A stretch of 64,000 nucleotides of DNA from Rhizomicrobium sp. (lineage in GTDB: Bacteria > Pseudomonadota > Alphaproteobacteria > Micropepsales > Micropepsaceae): positions 1 through 64,000 of the forward strand of contig JBBCHM010000002.1 of the NCBI GenBank assembly GCA_037200045.1, given 5' to 3'. Each line of letters begins with the position of its first letter. Positions within the stretch are counted from its first letter, which is position 1. The notes beneath the pieces are model-generated. The model saw only the letters and a program-made list of their open reading frames with translations, did no database searches and was not told the origin of the DNA. Below are positions 20,280 through 28,472 of the stretch, in pieces. The position numbers and the translations under genes were made by a program.

Positions 20280-21231
20280 GAGCCAATCCAGGAAGTTATT
20301 GAATCGAGGGAATCGGTTGTGATTCTGTGACGGTGCCTGATTCGGAAGGAGGCACCAGATGTGGAAGCCGGAGCATCGCCGGGCGGCGGCGCTGGTTGGA
20401 TTGCGGTATCCCAACGATTTGACGGATGCGGAGTGGGCGTTGATCGCGCCGCTGATTCCGCCCGCCAAGCGCGGCGGCCGTCGGCGCGAGATCGATGTTC
20501 GTGAAGTTCTGAACGCGATCTTCTATGTGCTCTCGACCGGTTGCCAGTGGAAGGCGCTGCCCAAAGACCTGCCGCCGAAGAGCACGGCGCATTTCTATTT
20601 CATGCTGTGGGATTGGGGACGGCACGCTGGAGCGCATCCACCATGCGCTCTATGTGGCGGTGCGCGAGAAGGAAGGCCGCGAGGCCAGCCCGACCGCGGC
20701 CATCATCGACAGCCAGAGCGCCAAGGCGGCTCAAAAAGGGGCAAAAGCCTCGATCCGCAGGGCTTCGATGCGGGCAAGAAGGTTACGGGCCGCAAGCGCC
20801 ACATCCTTGTCGACACGCTCGGTCTGTTGCTGAGCGTTGCCGTTCATTCCGCCGGCATCCAGGACCGCGACGGCGCGGCGCTGGTGCTCGACAAACGGAC
20901 GCGGGCGCTGTTTCCCTTCATCGAGCGCATCTACGCCGATGGCGGTTATCGGGGGCCACGCGTTCGCGCCGCTGCCGCAAGAACCGGCACGTGGAAGATC
21001 GAGATCGTCAAACGATCCGACATCGCAAAGGGGCTTCGTTGTCTTGCCCAAACGATGGGTGGTCGAGAGAACCTTCGCCTGGATCAGCCGCAATCGACGC
21101 CTTTGCCGCGACTTCGAACGCTATGCAAACACCGTCGCGGCCTTCATCCGTCTCGCCATGGTCCGCATCATGCTCCGGCGCCTCACAAAGCCAAATCCCT
21201 CAACATGAATCCAAACTTCGTGGATCGGCTC
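20280..21231 (+). mobile_element. IS5-like element, copy B
   Basis: A 952-bp element, plus orientation, with imperfect terminal repeats (GAGCCAATCCAGGAAGTT at the left; the right end reads GAGCCGATCCACGAAGTT on the other strand). It is joined to copies A and C by a bare TAA on each side. It matches copy C over its full length except for single-base indels. Confidence 0.88.
20359..21208 (+). pseudogene. IS5-family transposase, copy B (two extra G)
   Basis: Begins MWKPEHRRAAALVGLRYPNDLTDAEW. A G run near 20613 (GGGG against GGG in copy C) and another near 21031 break the frame. The OrfA-to-OrfB change at CAAAAAGGGG (about 20731) is shared with copy C and fits the programmed -1 frameshift known in this IS group. 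OrfB carries [17 protein letters not shown], the DDE-region [11 protein letters not shown] and the C-terminal [16 protein letters not shown]. With the two G removed it would be a normal two-frame transposase. Confidence 0.8.
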
Positions 21232-21234
21232 TAA

Positions 21235-22186
21235 GAGCCAATCCAGGAAGTTATTGAATCGAGGGAATCGGTTGTGATTCTGTGACGGTGCCTGATTCGG
21301 AAGGAGGCACCAGATGTGGAAGCCGGAGCATCGGCCGGGCGGCGGCGCTGGTTGGATTGCGGTATCCCAACGATTTGACGGATGCGGAGTGGGCGTTGAT
21401 CGCGCCGCTGATTCCGCCCGCCAAGCGCGGCGGGCCGTCGGCGCGAGATCGATGTTCGTGAAGTTCTGAACGCGATCTTCTATGTGCTCTCGACGGTTGC
21501 CAGTGGAAGGCGCTGCCCAAAGACCTGCCGCCGAAGAGCACGGCGCATTTCTATTTCATGCTGTGGGATTGGGACGGCACGCTGGAGCGCATCCACCATG
21601 CGCTCTATGTGGCGGTGCGCGAGAAGGAAGGCCGCGAGGCCAGCCCGACCGCGGCCATCATCGACAGCCAGAGCGCCAAGGCGGCTCAAAAAGGGGCAAA
21701 AGCCTCGATCCGCAGGGCTTCGATGCGGGCAAGAAGGTTACGGGCCGCAAGCGCCACATCCTTGTCGACACGCTCGGTCTGTTGCTGAGCGTTGCCGTTC
21801 ATTCCGCCGGCATCCAGGACCGCGACGGCGCGGCGCTGGTGCTCGACCAAACGGACGCGGGCGCTGTTTCCCTTCATCGAGCGCATCTACGCCGATGGCG
21901 GTTATCGGGGGCCACGCGTTCGCGCCGCTGCCGCAAGAACCGGCACGTGGAAGATCGAGATCGTCAAACGATCCGACATCGCAAAGGGCTTCGTTGTCTT
22001 GCCCAAACGATGGGTGGTCGAGAGAACCTTCGCCTGGATCAGCCGCAATCGACGCCTTTGCCGCGACTTCGAACGCTATGCAAACACCGTCGCGGCCTTC
22101 ATCCGTCTCGCCATGGTCCGCATCATGCTCCGGCGCCTCACAAAGCCAAATCCCTCAACATGAATCCAAACTTCGTGGATCGGCTC
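21235..22186 (+). mobile_element. IS5-like element, copy C
   Basis: A 952-bp tandem repeat of copy B in the same orientation. It is preceded by the junction TAA 21232-21234 and followed by TTAG. I found six single-base indels and no substitution between copies B and C. This indicates a very recent tandem copy, or one sequence read twice with errors. Confidence 0.88.
21314..22163 (+). pseudogene. IS5-family transposase, copy C (frameshifted near start)
   Basis: Same product as copy B. Relative to B it has an extra G near 21333, an extra G near 21431, a missing C near 21494 and an extra C near 21847. The frame is therefore lost within the first ten codons and restored only in parts. The C-terminal half ([24 protein letters not shown]) reads correctly here, where B is broken. 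Combining the better reading of each copy gives one intact OrfA/OrfB pair. Confidence 0.8.
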
Positions 22187-22790
22187 TTAGCATTTTAGAT
22201 GGGTCAGGTGGCGCGCCAATAAATGCGGCCTGCTCTGCCGCTGCAACCCCGATCACCTCAGGGCGTGTCCTTGGGGTCAAAAGAACTGCCTTGATGATAA
22301 GCGCAGGCGTGTTGCCGCTATTTTGGATAATGGAAAGAAAAACTCTCCATAAAATGCCGGACCGGCGGGCGTTTTGTGGAATACATCAGATGTTCCCAAG
22401 GTGTCCACAACGACAAATGCACGCTGAACGGCGGTAAAAGCCTGCTTGTTATATCGTTGCTTATGGCAGTAAGGCGCTCTTGGACTCTTGCAGCCTCTCC
22501 ACTGCCGGTGTTTGCATCATTGGCCGCTTGGAGGGCGGCAGTGTTGTCAGAGTGCGCGAGATTGGCAGCAGCCTGAGCCTGTCCGATGGCATTAGCAGTA
22601 TTGTCCAACGCGGCCACATTGTCGTTGTGCGCGGTCTGAGCGGCGAGTCTAGCGTCACCCCAAGCTCTTTCGGTGTCACGGGCCAGCCTGTCAGCTTCAA
22701 CAGCAGCAATCGATGCAGCCACGAAGGTTGCAATGAGCGCGATGACCGTGAGGTAGTCTATCCAATCGCGCTTTGGCTCTTGGCACAGTC
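22187..22790 (-). pseudogene. 5' part of the split membrane-anchored OmpA-domain protein gene
   Basis: The minus strand encodes a transmembrane anchor (DWIDYLTVIALIATFVAASIAA), a long Ala/Asn/Asp-rich coiled-coil-like stretch (EADRLARDTERAW and onward to ANDANTGSGEAARVQERLTA), then QAFTAVQRAFVVVDTLG, and NSGNTPALIIKAVLL up to the IS junction. That order (anchor, coil, 'RAF/YV', 'NSGNTPA') is frequent in bacterial membrane proteins of unknown function. It continues in register with the 3' part at 19327 across the IS array. Frame changes lie near 22330 and 22460. The 5' end is unresolved because no start fits in frame before 22790. Confidence 0.65.
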
Positions 22791-22950
22791 ATGGCTATCG
22801 CCAGCGCGATTGCTGGTTCCGTCGGAGCGGCCAGACTCCGACCACGCTATCTCTTGCTCAGCATACCGCCGCTCGTCATCGGGATACTCATTGCCGCGTT
22901 CTCCCCCGACATCGCCGCCTTCATCGCTCCTGACATTCGCCCCTTCGTCC

Positions 22951-23189
22951 CTAAACATCCTCCAAGCTTACGCCTGACAATTCCAAGGCCGCTAGAGAGG
23001 CCAAGTAAAACGAGGCCGAAAAGGCCGCCCGCTTGAGCTTCATGGTCAGGGAAGCCTCAGTCTCGCGGAATCCGTGCTTTTTCAGGCGTTTGACCATTCG
23101 GCATAGGTCACCTCCGCCTTCTTCATCTCTGCCTTGAGGTGGACAGCGGCCCGTTGGCCCCACTCTTCCTCAGTCTTTGCGTAAGCCAT
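22951..23189 (-). pseudogene. DUF6471-type small protein gene, frameshifted
   Basis: From ATG 23189 the product reads MAYAKTEEEWGQRAAVHLKA, then EMKKAEVTYAE. A one-base loss near 23098 throws it into a stop. The neighbouring frame continues MVKRLKKHGFRETEASLTMK, then LKRAAFSASFYLASLAALEL. The joined protein of about 79 residues has the DUF6471 pattern (VTYAELVKRL, ETEASL.MKL, FSASF.L..LAALE). The family's function is unknown; it resembles small helix-turn-helix regulators and is often plasmid- or prophage-borne. It sits upstream of the split OmpA gene on the same strand. Confidence 0.65.
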
Positions 23190-23206
23190 TGTGCCATCCT
23201 ATCAAA

Positions 23207-23280
23207 TTCGTGACCTATTATATTCGTTAGATCGCGCTTGACAACCCCTCTCAAACCTCCCATATTCGTTAGGTCACGAA
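23207..23280. promoter_or_regulatory. Inverted-repeat operator-like region with promoter
   Basis: TTCGTGACCTA (23207-23217) and TAGGTCACGAA (23270-23280) form a perfect 11-bp inverted repeat 52 bp apart. ATTCGTTAG recurs directly at 23222 and 23264. Between them, TTGACA (23238-23243) and CATATT (23261-23266) are spaced by 17 bp, a good sigma-70 promoter reading rightward into the tRNA-like sequence. The left repeat lies just upstream of the DUF6471 gene, whose product could be the ligand; this is inference. Confidence 0.45.
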
Positions 23281-23291
23281 AACGAGAGAAC

Positions 23292-23365
23292 TCCCCGGTC
23301 GTCTAACGGTAGGACAGACGACTTACAGCCGGAAGACTTGGGATCGACACCCAGCCGGGGAGCCA
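23292..23365 (+). tRNA. tRNA-like sequence with encoded CCA
   Basis: 74 nt fold partly as a tRNA. There is a perfect 7-bp acceptor stem (TCCCCGG with CCGGGGA), discriminator G and encoded CCA. A 3-bp D stem (GTC/GAC) has GG in its loop, and a T arm (TTGGG/CCCAG) has loop ATCGACA. The anticodon loop would be CTTACAG, which keeps T33 and A37 and gives anticodon TAC (valine), but its stem pairs at only two of five positions. It is either a decayed or mobile-element tRNA, or a tRNA mimic. The IS1-like transposase follows immediately. Confidence 0.45.
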
Positions 23366-23384
23366 GTTTTGAGGGATTTGTGTA

Positions 23385-24306
23385 ATGAACATTTTGTCCG
23401 CGAGAAACAGGTGGCCGCGATCTGCGCCCTGGTGGAGGGCGTCAGCGTCCGGGCCACGGAACGCCTTACGGGCGTCAATCGCGGAACCATCCTGTCCCTT
23501 GGCGTCCGCGTCGGGAGAGGGCTGCTTGAAGCTCCACAGCGCCATGATGCGGGGCCTGCACGTCAACCGGATCGAGTTAGACGAGATTTGGGCCTTCGTC
23601 GGCAAGAAGCAGCGCCTTGTGACGCACGATGACAGCGACATGGTCGGGGATCAGTACACATTCATCGCACTGGCCGACTCCGCGAAGGCAATCATCACCT
23701 ATCGCACCGGCAAGCGCACCGCGATCAATACGCAGGACTTTGCCGACGACCTCCGCGCCCGCGTGATCGGTTCGCCTGAGATTTCAACGGACGGCTTCAA
23801 CGCATCCGTGGTGTATCCGCCATGCCTTTGGCGAGAACGTTGCGCATGGCGTGGTCGAAAAGCACTACGCAGTAAACGGCTCCCCCGAAGCCGCGCGCCG
23901 CTATTCGCCGGGTCGGGTAACGACGGTAAAGTATCATGCGGCACAGGGCGCTCCTGAGCATATCAGCACGTCGTTTGTGGAACGCCAGAACCTGACGTTG
24001 CGGATGCAGCAGCGCCGCTTCACGCGCCTGACAAACGGCTTTAGCAAGAACTACCTGAACCACTGTGCTGCCGTCGCCCTGTATGTCGCGCATTACAATC
24101 TGTGCCGCGTGCATGAAGCCTTGCGCGTCACGCCCGCGATGCAGCTTGGCGTGACCGATCATGTCTGGACGATTACGGAACTCGTTGACGTGGCCTTGAA
24201 GGCCGCACCTATTCCGCCCACAGTTAACACACCGGACCCTTCGCCAATGCCTGCGGGCCGCAAGGTTGGGCGCTTCACCGTAATCGATGGCGGCAATTCA
24301 AAATGA
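23385..24306 (+). pseudogene. IS1-family-like transposase, multiply frameshifted
   Basis: The pieces align in order with long IS1-type transposases. The N-terminal helix-turn-helix reads AAICALVEGVSVRATERLTGVNRGTI. The catalytic region reads RIELDEIWAFVGKKQRLVTH, and STDGF carries the second Asp. The C-terminal part reads HISTSFVERQNLTLRMQQRRFTRLTNGFSKN with the Glu, then VALYVAHYNLCRVHEALRVTPAM. The frame changes near 23405, 23515 and 23805, so it is not functional as read. The stop (24306) overlaps the sequence of the island's right end. Confidence 0.82.
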
Positions 24307-24338
24307 GCCACTGGAAAATGAAACTAGGCCACTTGACC

Positions 24339-24387
24339 CCGAAACCGGCCAGCACCCCCCCCTTGAACCGAGTCGGTCCAAGCACCA
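24339..24387 (-). repeat. Right terminal inverted repeat of the island
   Basis: Partner of 18437-18485, with 45 of 49 positions identical in inverted orientation. Just inside, GCCACT/GGCCACTT motifs recur at 24307-24336, as in IS21-family ends. Confidence 0.75.
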
Positions 24388-24420
24388 TTTCCGTTAAATC
24401 CCCACAGATGTAGGCAGGCC

Positions 24421-24458
24421 GAAGCGGCCCTCGAAAGAGGCGCCGCTTCCTTTGCTTT
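24421..24458 (+). terminator. Intrinsic terminator with GAAA tetraloop
   Basis: Stem GAAGCGGCCCTC (24421-24432) pairs with GAGG (24437-24440) and GCCGCTTC (24442-24449), with one bulged C and a GAAA loop. It is followed by CTTTGCTTTT. The orientation stops rightward transcription leaving the island before it runs antisense into mfd. Confidence 0.5.
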
Positions 24459-24634
24459 TGCGTCGGCGTGAGACGGACGCATGGGCGCCGCAAAAAATAT
24501 TCGCACCGAACCGATGGAAGACCCGAATGGAGCAGCTATCCATGCCGCGCCCGCGCGGAGAATATCGTCGCGCCAAAGTCTTAGCAGACACGTGCGGCCG
24601 CAAATTGCCATTCGAACCGCGTTTTGCGTTCGAA

Positions 24635-27600
24635 TCACGCCGCCACGGCGAGCTTGGCGAGTTGGTTCATCAAGTTCTTCACCCCGTTCAGCCGGCTCTC
24701 CGGCGACGGCCAGTCGCGGGTCACGACGATCTTCTGGTCGGGCCTGACGCGCATCGTGCCGGCGTGCTGGCTGATCAGCTTCACCAGCCCCAGCGGGTTG
24801 GGGAACTGGCTGCCGCGGAACGCGATGGTGCCGCCCTTCGGCCCGGCGTCGATCTTCTCGACCAGCGCGATGCGGCAGAGCTGCTTGATCGCCACGATGT
24901 CGAACAAATGCTTCACCTCGTCGGGCAAGGGGCCGAAGCGGTCGATCAGCTCGGCGGCGAAGCGGTCGATGTCCTCGCGGCTCTCGATGGTCGCGAGCCG
25001 GCGGTACAGCGCCATGCGGACATTGAGGTCGGCGACATAGGATTCGGGAATGAGCACGGCGGCGCCGATATTGATGGTCGGCGACCACTGGTCGGCGATC
25101 TCGGCGGCGCCTTCGCCCAGCCGCATCTGCGACACCGCGTCTTCCAGCATCTCCTGATAGAGCTCGATGCCGACCTCGCGCACATGGCCCGACTGTTCCT
25201 CGCCCAAGAGATTGCCGGCGCCGCGAATGTCCATGTCGTGGCTCGCGACCGAGAACCCGGCGCCGAGCTGGTCGAGCGATTGCAGCACTTCGAGCCGCCG
25301 CGCCGCCGTGTCGGTCAGCTTCCGGTCGGCCGGCGTCGTCAGATACGCATAGGCGCGCTGCTTGGCGCGGCCGATGCGCCCGCGCAGCTGATAGAGCTGC
25401 GACAGGCCGAACATGTCGGCGCGGTGCACGATCATGGTGTTGGCGGTCGGGATGTCGAGACCGCTCTCGACGATGTTGGTGGAGATCAGCACATCGACCT
25501 TGCGCTCGTAGAACGCGGTCATCACTTCCTCCAGCACCGAGGCCGACATCTGGCCATGGCCGACCGCGACCTTCACCTCGGGCACGGTGGCCTTGAGGAA
25601 TTCCTCCGCCTCGCGCAGATCGGCGATGCGCGGCGCGACATAGAAGCTCTGGCCGCCGCGATAATGCTCGCGCAGCAGCGCCTCGCGCACCACCAGCGGA
25701 TCGAACGGCGTGACGAAGGTACGCACCGCCAGGCGGTCGATCGGCGGCGTGGTGATCAGCGACAGGTCCCGCACGCCGCTGAGCGCAAGCTGGAGCGTGC
25801 GCGGGATCGGCGTCGCGGTCAGGGTGAGCACATGCACGTCGGCCTTGAGCGATTTGAGCTGTTCCTTATGCGTGACGCCGAAATGCTGCTCCTCGTCGAC
25901 GATCACGAGGCCGAGATTCTTGAAGCTGATCGATTTGGCGAGCAGCGCATGGGTGCCGACCACGATATCGACCTTGCCGTCCGCCAGTTCGGCACGGGTC
26001 TGCTTGGCTTCCTTGGCGTCCACGAACCGCGAAAGCTGGCGCACCGTGACCGGAAAGCCCTGGAACCGCTCGAAGAAATTGCGGAAATGCTGCCGCGCCA
26101 GGAGCGTGGTCGGCACCACCACGGCGACCTGCTGGCCGCTCATCGCGATCACGAAGGCGGCGCGCAGCGCGACCTCGGTCTTGCCGAAGCCGACATCGCC
26201 GCAGACCAGCCGGTCCATCGGGCGGCCTCGCGCGAAATCCTCCATCGTGTCGGCGATGGCCTTCTCCTGGTCGTCGGTCTCCTGCCAGGGGAAGCGGGCG
26301 CAAAACTCGTCATAAAGGCCGGACGGCGGATCGACCGAGGGCAGCGATTTCAATTCGCGCGCCGCGGCGATGCGGATCAGCTCGGCGGCGATCTCGCGCA
26401 CCCGTTCCTTGGCGCGCGCCTTGCGGAGCTGCCAGCCGGCGCCGCCCAGCCGGTCGAGCTGCGCCCCGCTGTCATCGGCGCCGTAGCGCGTCAGGAGTTC
26501 AATGTTCTCGACGGGCAGGAACAGCTTGCCGCCGTCATATTGCAGTTCGAGGCAATCGTGCGGCGCGCCCAGCGCGTCGATGGTCTTGAGCCCGAGATAA
26601 CGGCCGACGCCATGTTCGATATGCGTGACCAGATCGCCCGGTGCCAGCGCCGACGCCTCGGTGAGGAAGTTCTGCGCCCGCCGCGCGCGGGTCTGCGCCC
26701 GCACCATGCGGTCGCCGAGGATGTCCTGCTCGGAGACGACGGCGAAGTCCGGCGCCTCGAAGCCGCGCTCCAGCCCCAGCACCGCGATGCCAACCGCCGC
26801 GTCGTGCAGCTTCTGCGCGTCGGTCCAGTTGGCGACCGAGCGGATCGCCGCCAGGCCGTGATCCGACAGCACGCCGCCCATGCGCTCGGACGATCCGGCG
26901 CTCCACGAGGCGACGACGACGCGTTTCTTCGCCGCCTGCAGCGCATCGATATGCGCCACCGCCGCCTCGAACACATTGGTCTTGCCCGTCGCGCGCTCGG
27001 GCTGGAAGTCGCGGCCCTGCTTGCCGCCGGCATCGACGGATTTGTTCGACTCGGGCGCCTGGAACGGCGACAGGTCGCGCACCTTGTGCCGCGCCAGCGC
27101 GTCGGCCCATTCCTTGTCGGTCAGATAGAGCGTTTGCGGCTTCAGCGGCTTGTAGGGCGGCGCCTGGATCGCCGTCTTCTCTTCGCCACGCGCGGCCCGG
27201 CGGAACTGCTCGCGGGTCTCGAAATAGTCCTTCACCAGTTCGAGGCGGGCGTTCTTGGTCTCCTCGGTCTCGTGGCCGAGCAGGATGAGCGCGCGCGGCA
27301 CGAAATCGAAGAAGGTGTCGAGCCGCTCGTAGAACAGCGGCAGCCAGTGCTCCATGCCCGGATGCTTGCGCCCGGCGCTGACGCTTTCGTAGAGAACGTC
27401 GTCGGTGTTCGCGGGACCGAAGGCGGCGACATAGCCGGCGCGGAAGCGGCTGATCTCGTCCTTGCCGAGCGGCACCTCGCTGGCCGGCAACAGCTCGATC
27501 GCGTCGATCTTGTCGTTGGAGAGCTGGGTCTCGGCATCGAAGCGGCGGATCGCCTCCAACTCCTCGCCGAAAAAATCGAGCCGCAGCGGCTGCGCGATCC

Positions 27601-28126
27601 CCGGCGGCCACAGATCGACGATGCCGCCGCGCAAGGCGAAGTCGCCCGGCTCGCGCACCGTCGAGGCGCGCACGTAACCGTTGCCGGCGAGAAACGCGAC
27701 CATGCGCTCGCGGTCGACCGCATGGCCGGCGCGGGCGAAGAAGCTCGCCCGGGCGACCCAATCCTTCGGCGGCACGCGCTGCGTCACCGCATTGACCGTC
27801 GTCACGACCAGCGCGACGCGGGGGCCGTCGTCGCGCGCCAGCGCCGCCAGCGTCGCCAGCCGCGTGCTCTCGATATCCGGCTTGGGCGAAACGCGGTCAT
27901 AGGGAAGGCAATCCCAGGCCGGGAAGGACAGAACGGCAAGCCCCGGCGCGAAGAACCGCGCGGCTTCCATCACTGCGGCGGCGTGGACATCGTCGGACGC
28001 GACGAACACCACGAGGCCTTCGGTGCGCCGCGCCGCCTCGACGCCCAGCCAGGCGTCGTAGCCCGATGGCGCGCCGGTGACCGCGAAGCGGCCCGGCTGT
28101 TTGGCGATGTAATCTACACGTTCCAT
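24635..28126 (-). CDS. mfd: Transcription-repair coupling factor Mfd
   Basis: A protein of about 1163 residues, normal for Mfd. It displaces RNA polymerase stalled at DNA lesions and recruits UvrA. It shows an N-terminal UvrB-like region, the RNA-polymerase-interacting domain (LVTHIEHGVGRYLGL), and a RecG-like translocase with Walker A (VCGDVGFGKTEVALRAAF), DEEQ box (VIVDEEQHFGV), TATPIPRTLQ, the helicase C domain and a C-terminal TRCF domain. ATG 28126 overlaps the end of sdhE by 13 bp; a GTG seven codons earlier is possible. It is the last gene before the island, and about 250 bp separate it from the island's right repeat. Confidence 0.96.
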   Translation of the reverse strand: MERVDYIAKQPGRFAVTGAPSGYDAWLGVEAARRTEGLVVFVASDDVHAAAVMEAARFFAPGLAVLSFPAWDCLPYDRVSPKPDIESTRLATLAALARDDGPRVALVVTTVNAVTQRVPPKDWVARASFFARAGHAVDRERMVAFLAGNGYVRASTVREPGDFALRGGIVDLWPPGIAQPLRLDFFGEELEAIRRFDAETQLSNDKIDAIELLPASEVPLGKDEISRFRAGYVAAFGPANTDDVLYESVSAGRKHPGMEHWLPLFYERLDTFFDFVPRALILLGHETEETKNARLELVKDYFETREQFRRAARGEEKTAIQAPPYKPLKPQTLYLTDKEWADALARHKVRDLSPFQAPESNKSVDAGGKQGRDFQPERATGKTNVFEAAVAHIDALQAAKKRVVVASWSAGSSERMGGVLSDHGLAAIRSVANWTDAQKLHDAAVGIAVLGLERGFEAPDFAVVSEQDILGDRMVRAQTRARRAQNFLTEASALAPGDLVTHIEHGVGRYLGLKTIDALGAPHDCLELQYDGGKLFLPVENIELLTRYGADDSGAQLDRLGGAGWQLRKARAKERVREIAAELIRIAAARELKSLPSVDPPSGLYDEFCARFPWQETDDQEKAIADTMEDFARGRPMDRLVCGDVGFGKTEVALRAAFVIAMSGQQVAVVVPTTLLARQHFRNFFERFQGFPVTVRQLSRFVDAKEAKQTRAELADGKVDIVVGTHALLAKSISFKNLGLVIVDEEQHFGVTHKEQLKSLKADVHVLTLTATPIPRTLQLALSGVRDLSLITTPPIDRLAVRTFVTPFDPLVVREALLREHYRGGQSFYVAPRIADLREAEEFLKATVPEVKVAVGHGQMSASVLEEVMTAFYERKVDVLISTNIVESGLDIPTANTMIVHRADMFGLSQLYQLRGRIGRAKQRAYAYLTTPADRKLTDTAARRLEVLQSLDQLGAGFSVASHDMDIRGAGNLLGEEQSGHVREVGIELYQEMLEDAVSQMRLGEGAAEIADQWSPTINIGAAVLIPESYVADLNVRMALYRRLATIESREDIDRFAAELIDRFGPLPDEVKHLFDIVAIKQLCRIALVEKIDAGPKGGTIAFRGSQFPNPLGLVKLISQHAGTMRVRPDQKIVVTRDWPSPESRLNGVKNLMNQLAKLAVAA

Positions 28127-28410
28127 TTCGGGTCTTTGCGGCCGCACACGGCCTTCAGCCGCGCGAACAGGGGTGTGTCGTATTGCGCCGGTGGCTCGGC
28201 ATGGCCGCGCAGCCAGGCATAGACCTCCTGGTCGGGCGCGCTCAGCAGCGCCTCGAACTGGTCGAGTTCGGCATCGTCGAGCCCGGCCAATTCCTCGGCC
28301 GCGAAGGCGCCGAAAATCAGGTCGACCTCCTTGAAGCCGCGCCGCTGGGCCCGGAACAAAAGCCTTTTGCGGCGGGCCCCGAAAGACCCACCGTTTTCAT
28401 CGCTCGTCAT
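28114..28410 (-). CDS. sdhE: FAD assembly factor SdhE
   Basis: A 98-residue small helical protein that promotes covalent flavinylation of succinate dehydrogenase subunit A. The family's first helix (KRLLFRAQRRGFKEVDLIFGAFA) contains the conserved RG.KE-type motif, followed by LAGLDDAELDQFEALLSAPDQEVYAWL. ATG 28410 is chosen; the frame runs further upstream into the recG promoter region without similarity. It overlaps mfd and diverges from recG, a conserved alphaproteobacterial arrangement. Confidence 0.93.
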   Translation of the reverse strand: MTSDENGGSFGARRKRLLFRAQRRGFKEVDLIFGAFAAEELAGLDDAELDQFEALLSAPDQEVYAWLRGHAEPPAQYDTPLFARLKAVCGRKDPKWNV

Positions 28411-28472
28411 GGGCCGGATATAGCACGCGTTGCGTTGAGCACAACGCCCTGCGGCCATATTGTTCCCAGCCG

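Larger units (their letters stand above)
18437..24387. mobile_element. Inverted-repeat-bounded accessory island (IS21-like ends)
   Basis: A 5.95-kb segment delimited by 49-bp inverted repeats. Its cargo is an OmpA-domain membrane gene, a DUF6471 gene, a tRNA-like sequence, an IS1-like transposase and three tandem IS5-like elements, nearly all disrupted. The cargo outside the insertion sequences is visibly less GC-rich than the chromosome on either side. No integrase, IstA or IstB is present, so it is a non-autonomous or decayed element. No clear target duplication was found outside the repeats. Confidence 0.6.

Noticed and set aside
20277..22189. Possible CRISPR-like direct repeat from the duplicated 950-bp unit
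   Set aside because: The repeats are whole IS elements with inverted ends and transposase frames, not short spaced repeats.
22758..22958. 66-codon minus frame overlapping the DUF6471 stop
   Set aside because: Highly charged, no similarity, and it does not join the membrane-anchor frame without an extra frameshift. Left unannotated.
22773..23036. Plus-strand frame with a hydrophobic N-terminal half, holin-like at first sight
   Set aside because: It starts at TTG without a ribosome site and is antisense to the DUF6471 gene and to the 5' end of the split gene. The minus strand carries recognisable sequence here, so the hydrophobic stretch is probably a complement effect.
24452..28222. 1256-codon open frame on the plus strand
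   Set aside because: It lies exactly antisense to mfd. In GC-rich DNA the complement of a real gene often stays open; its composition (Arg/Ala/Gly/Asp/His rich, no motifs) is typical of such shadows.
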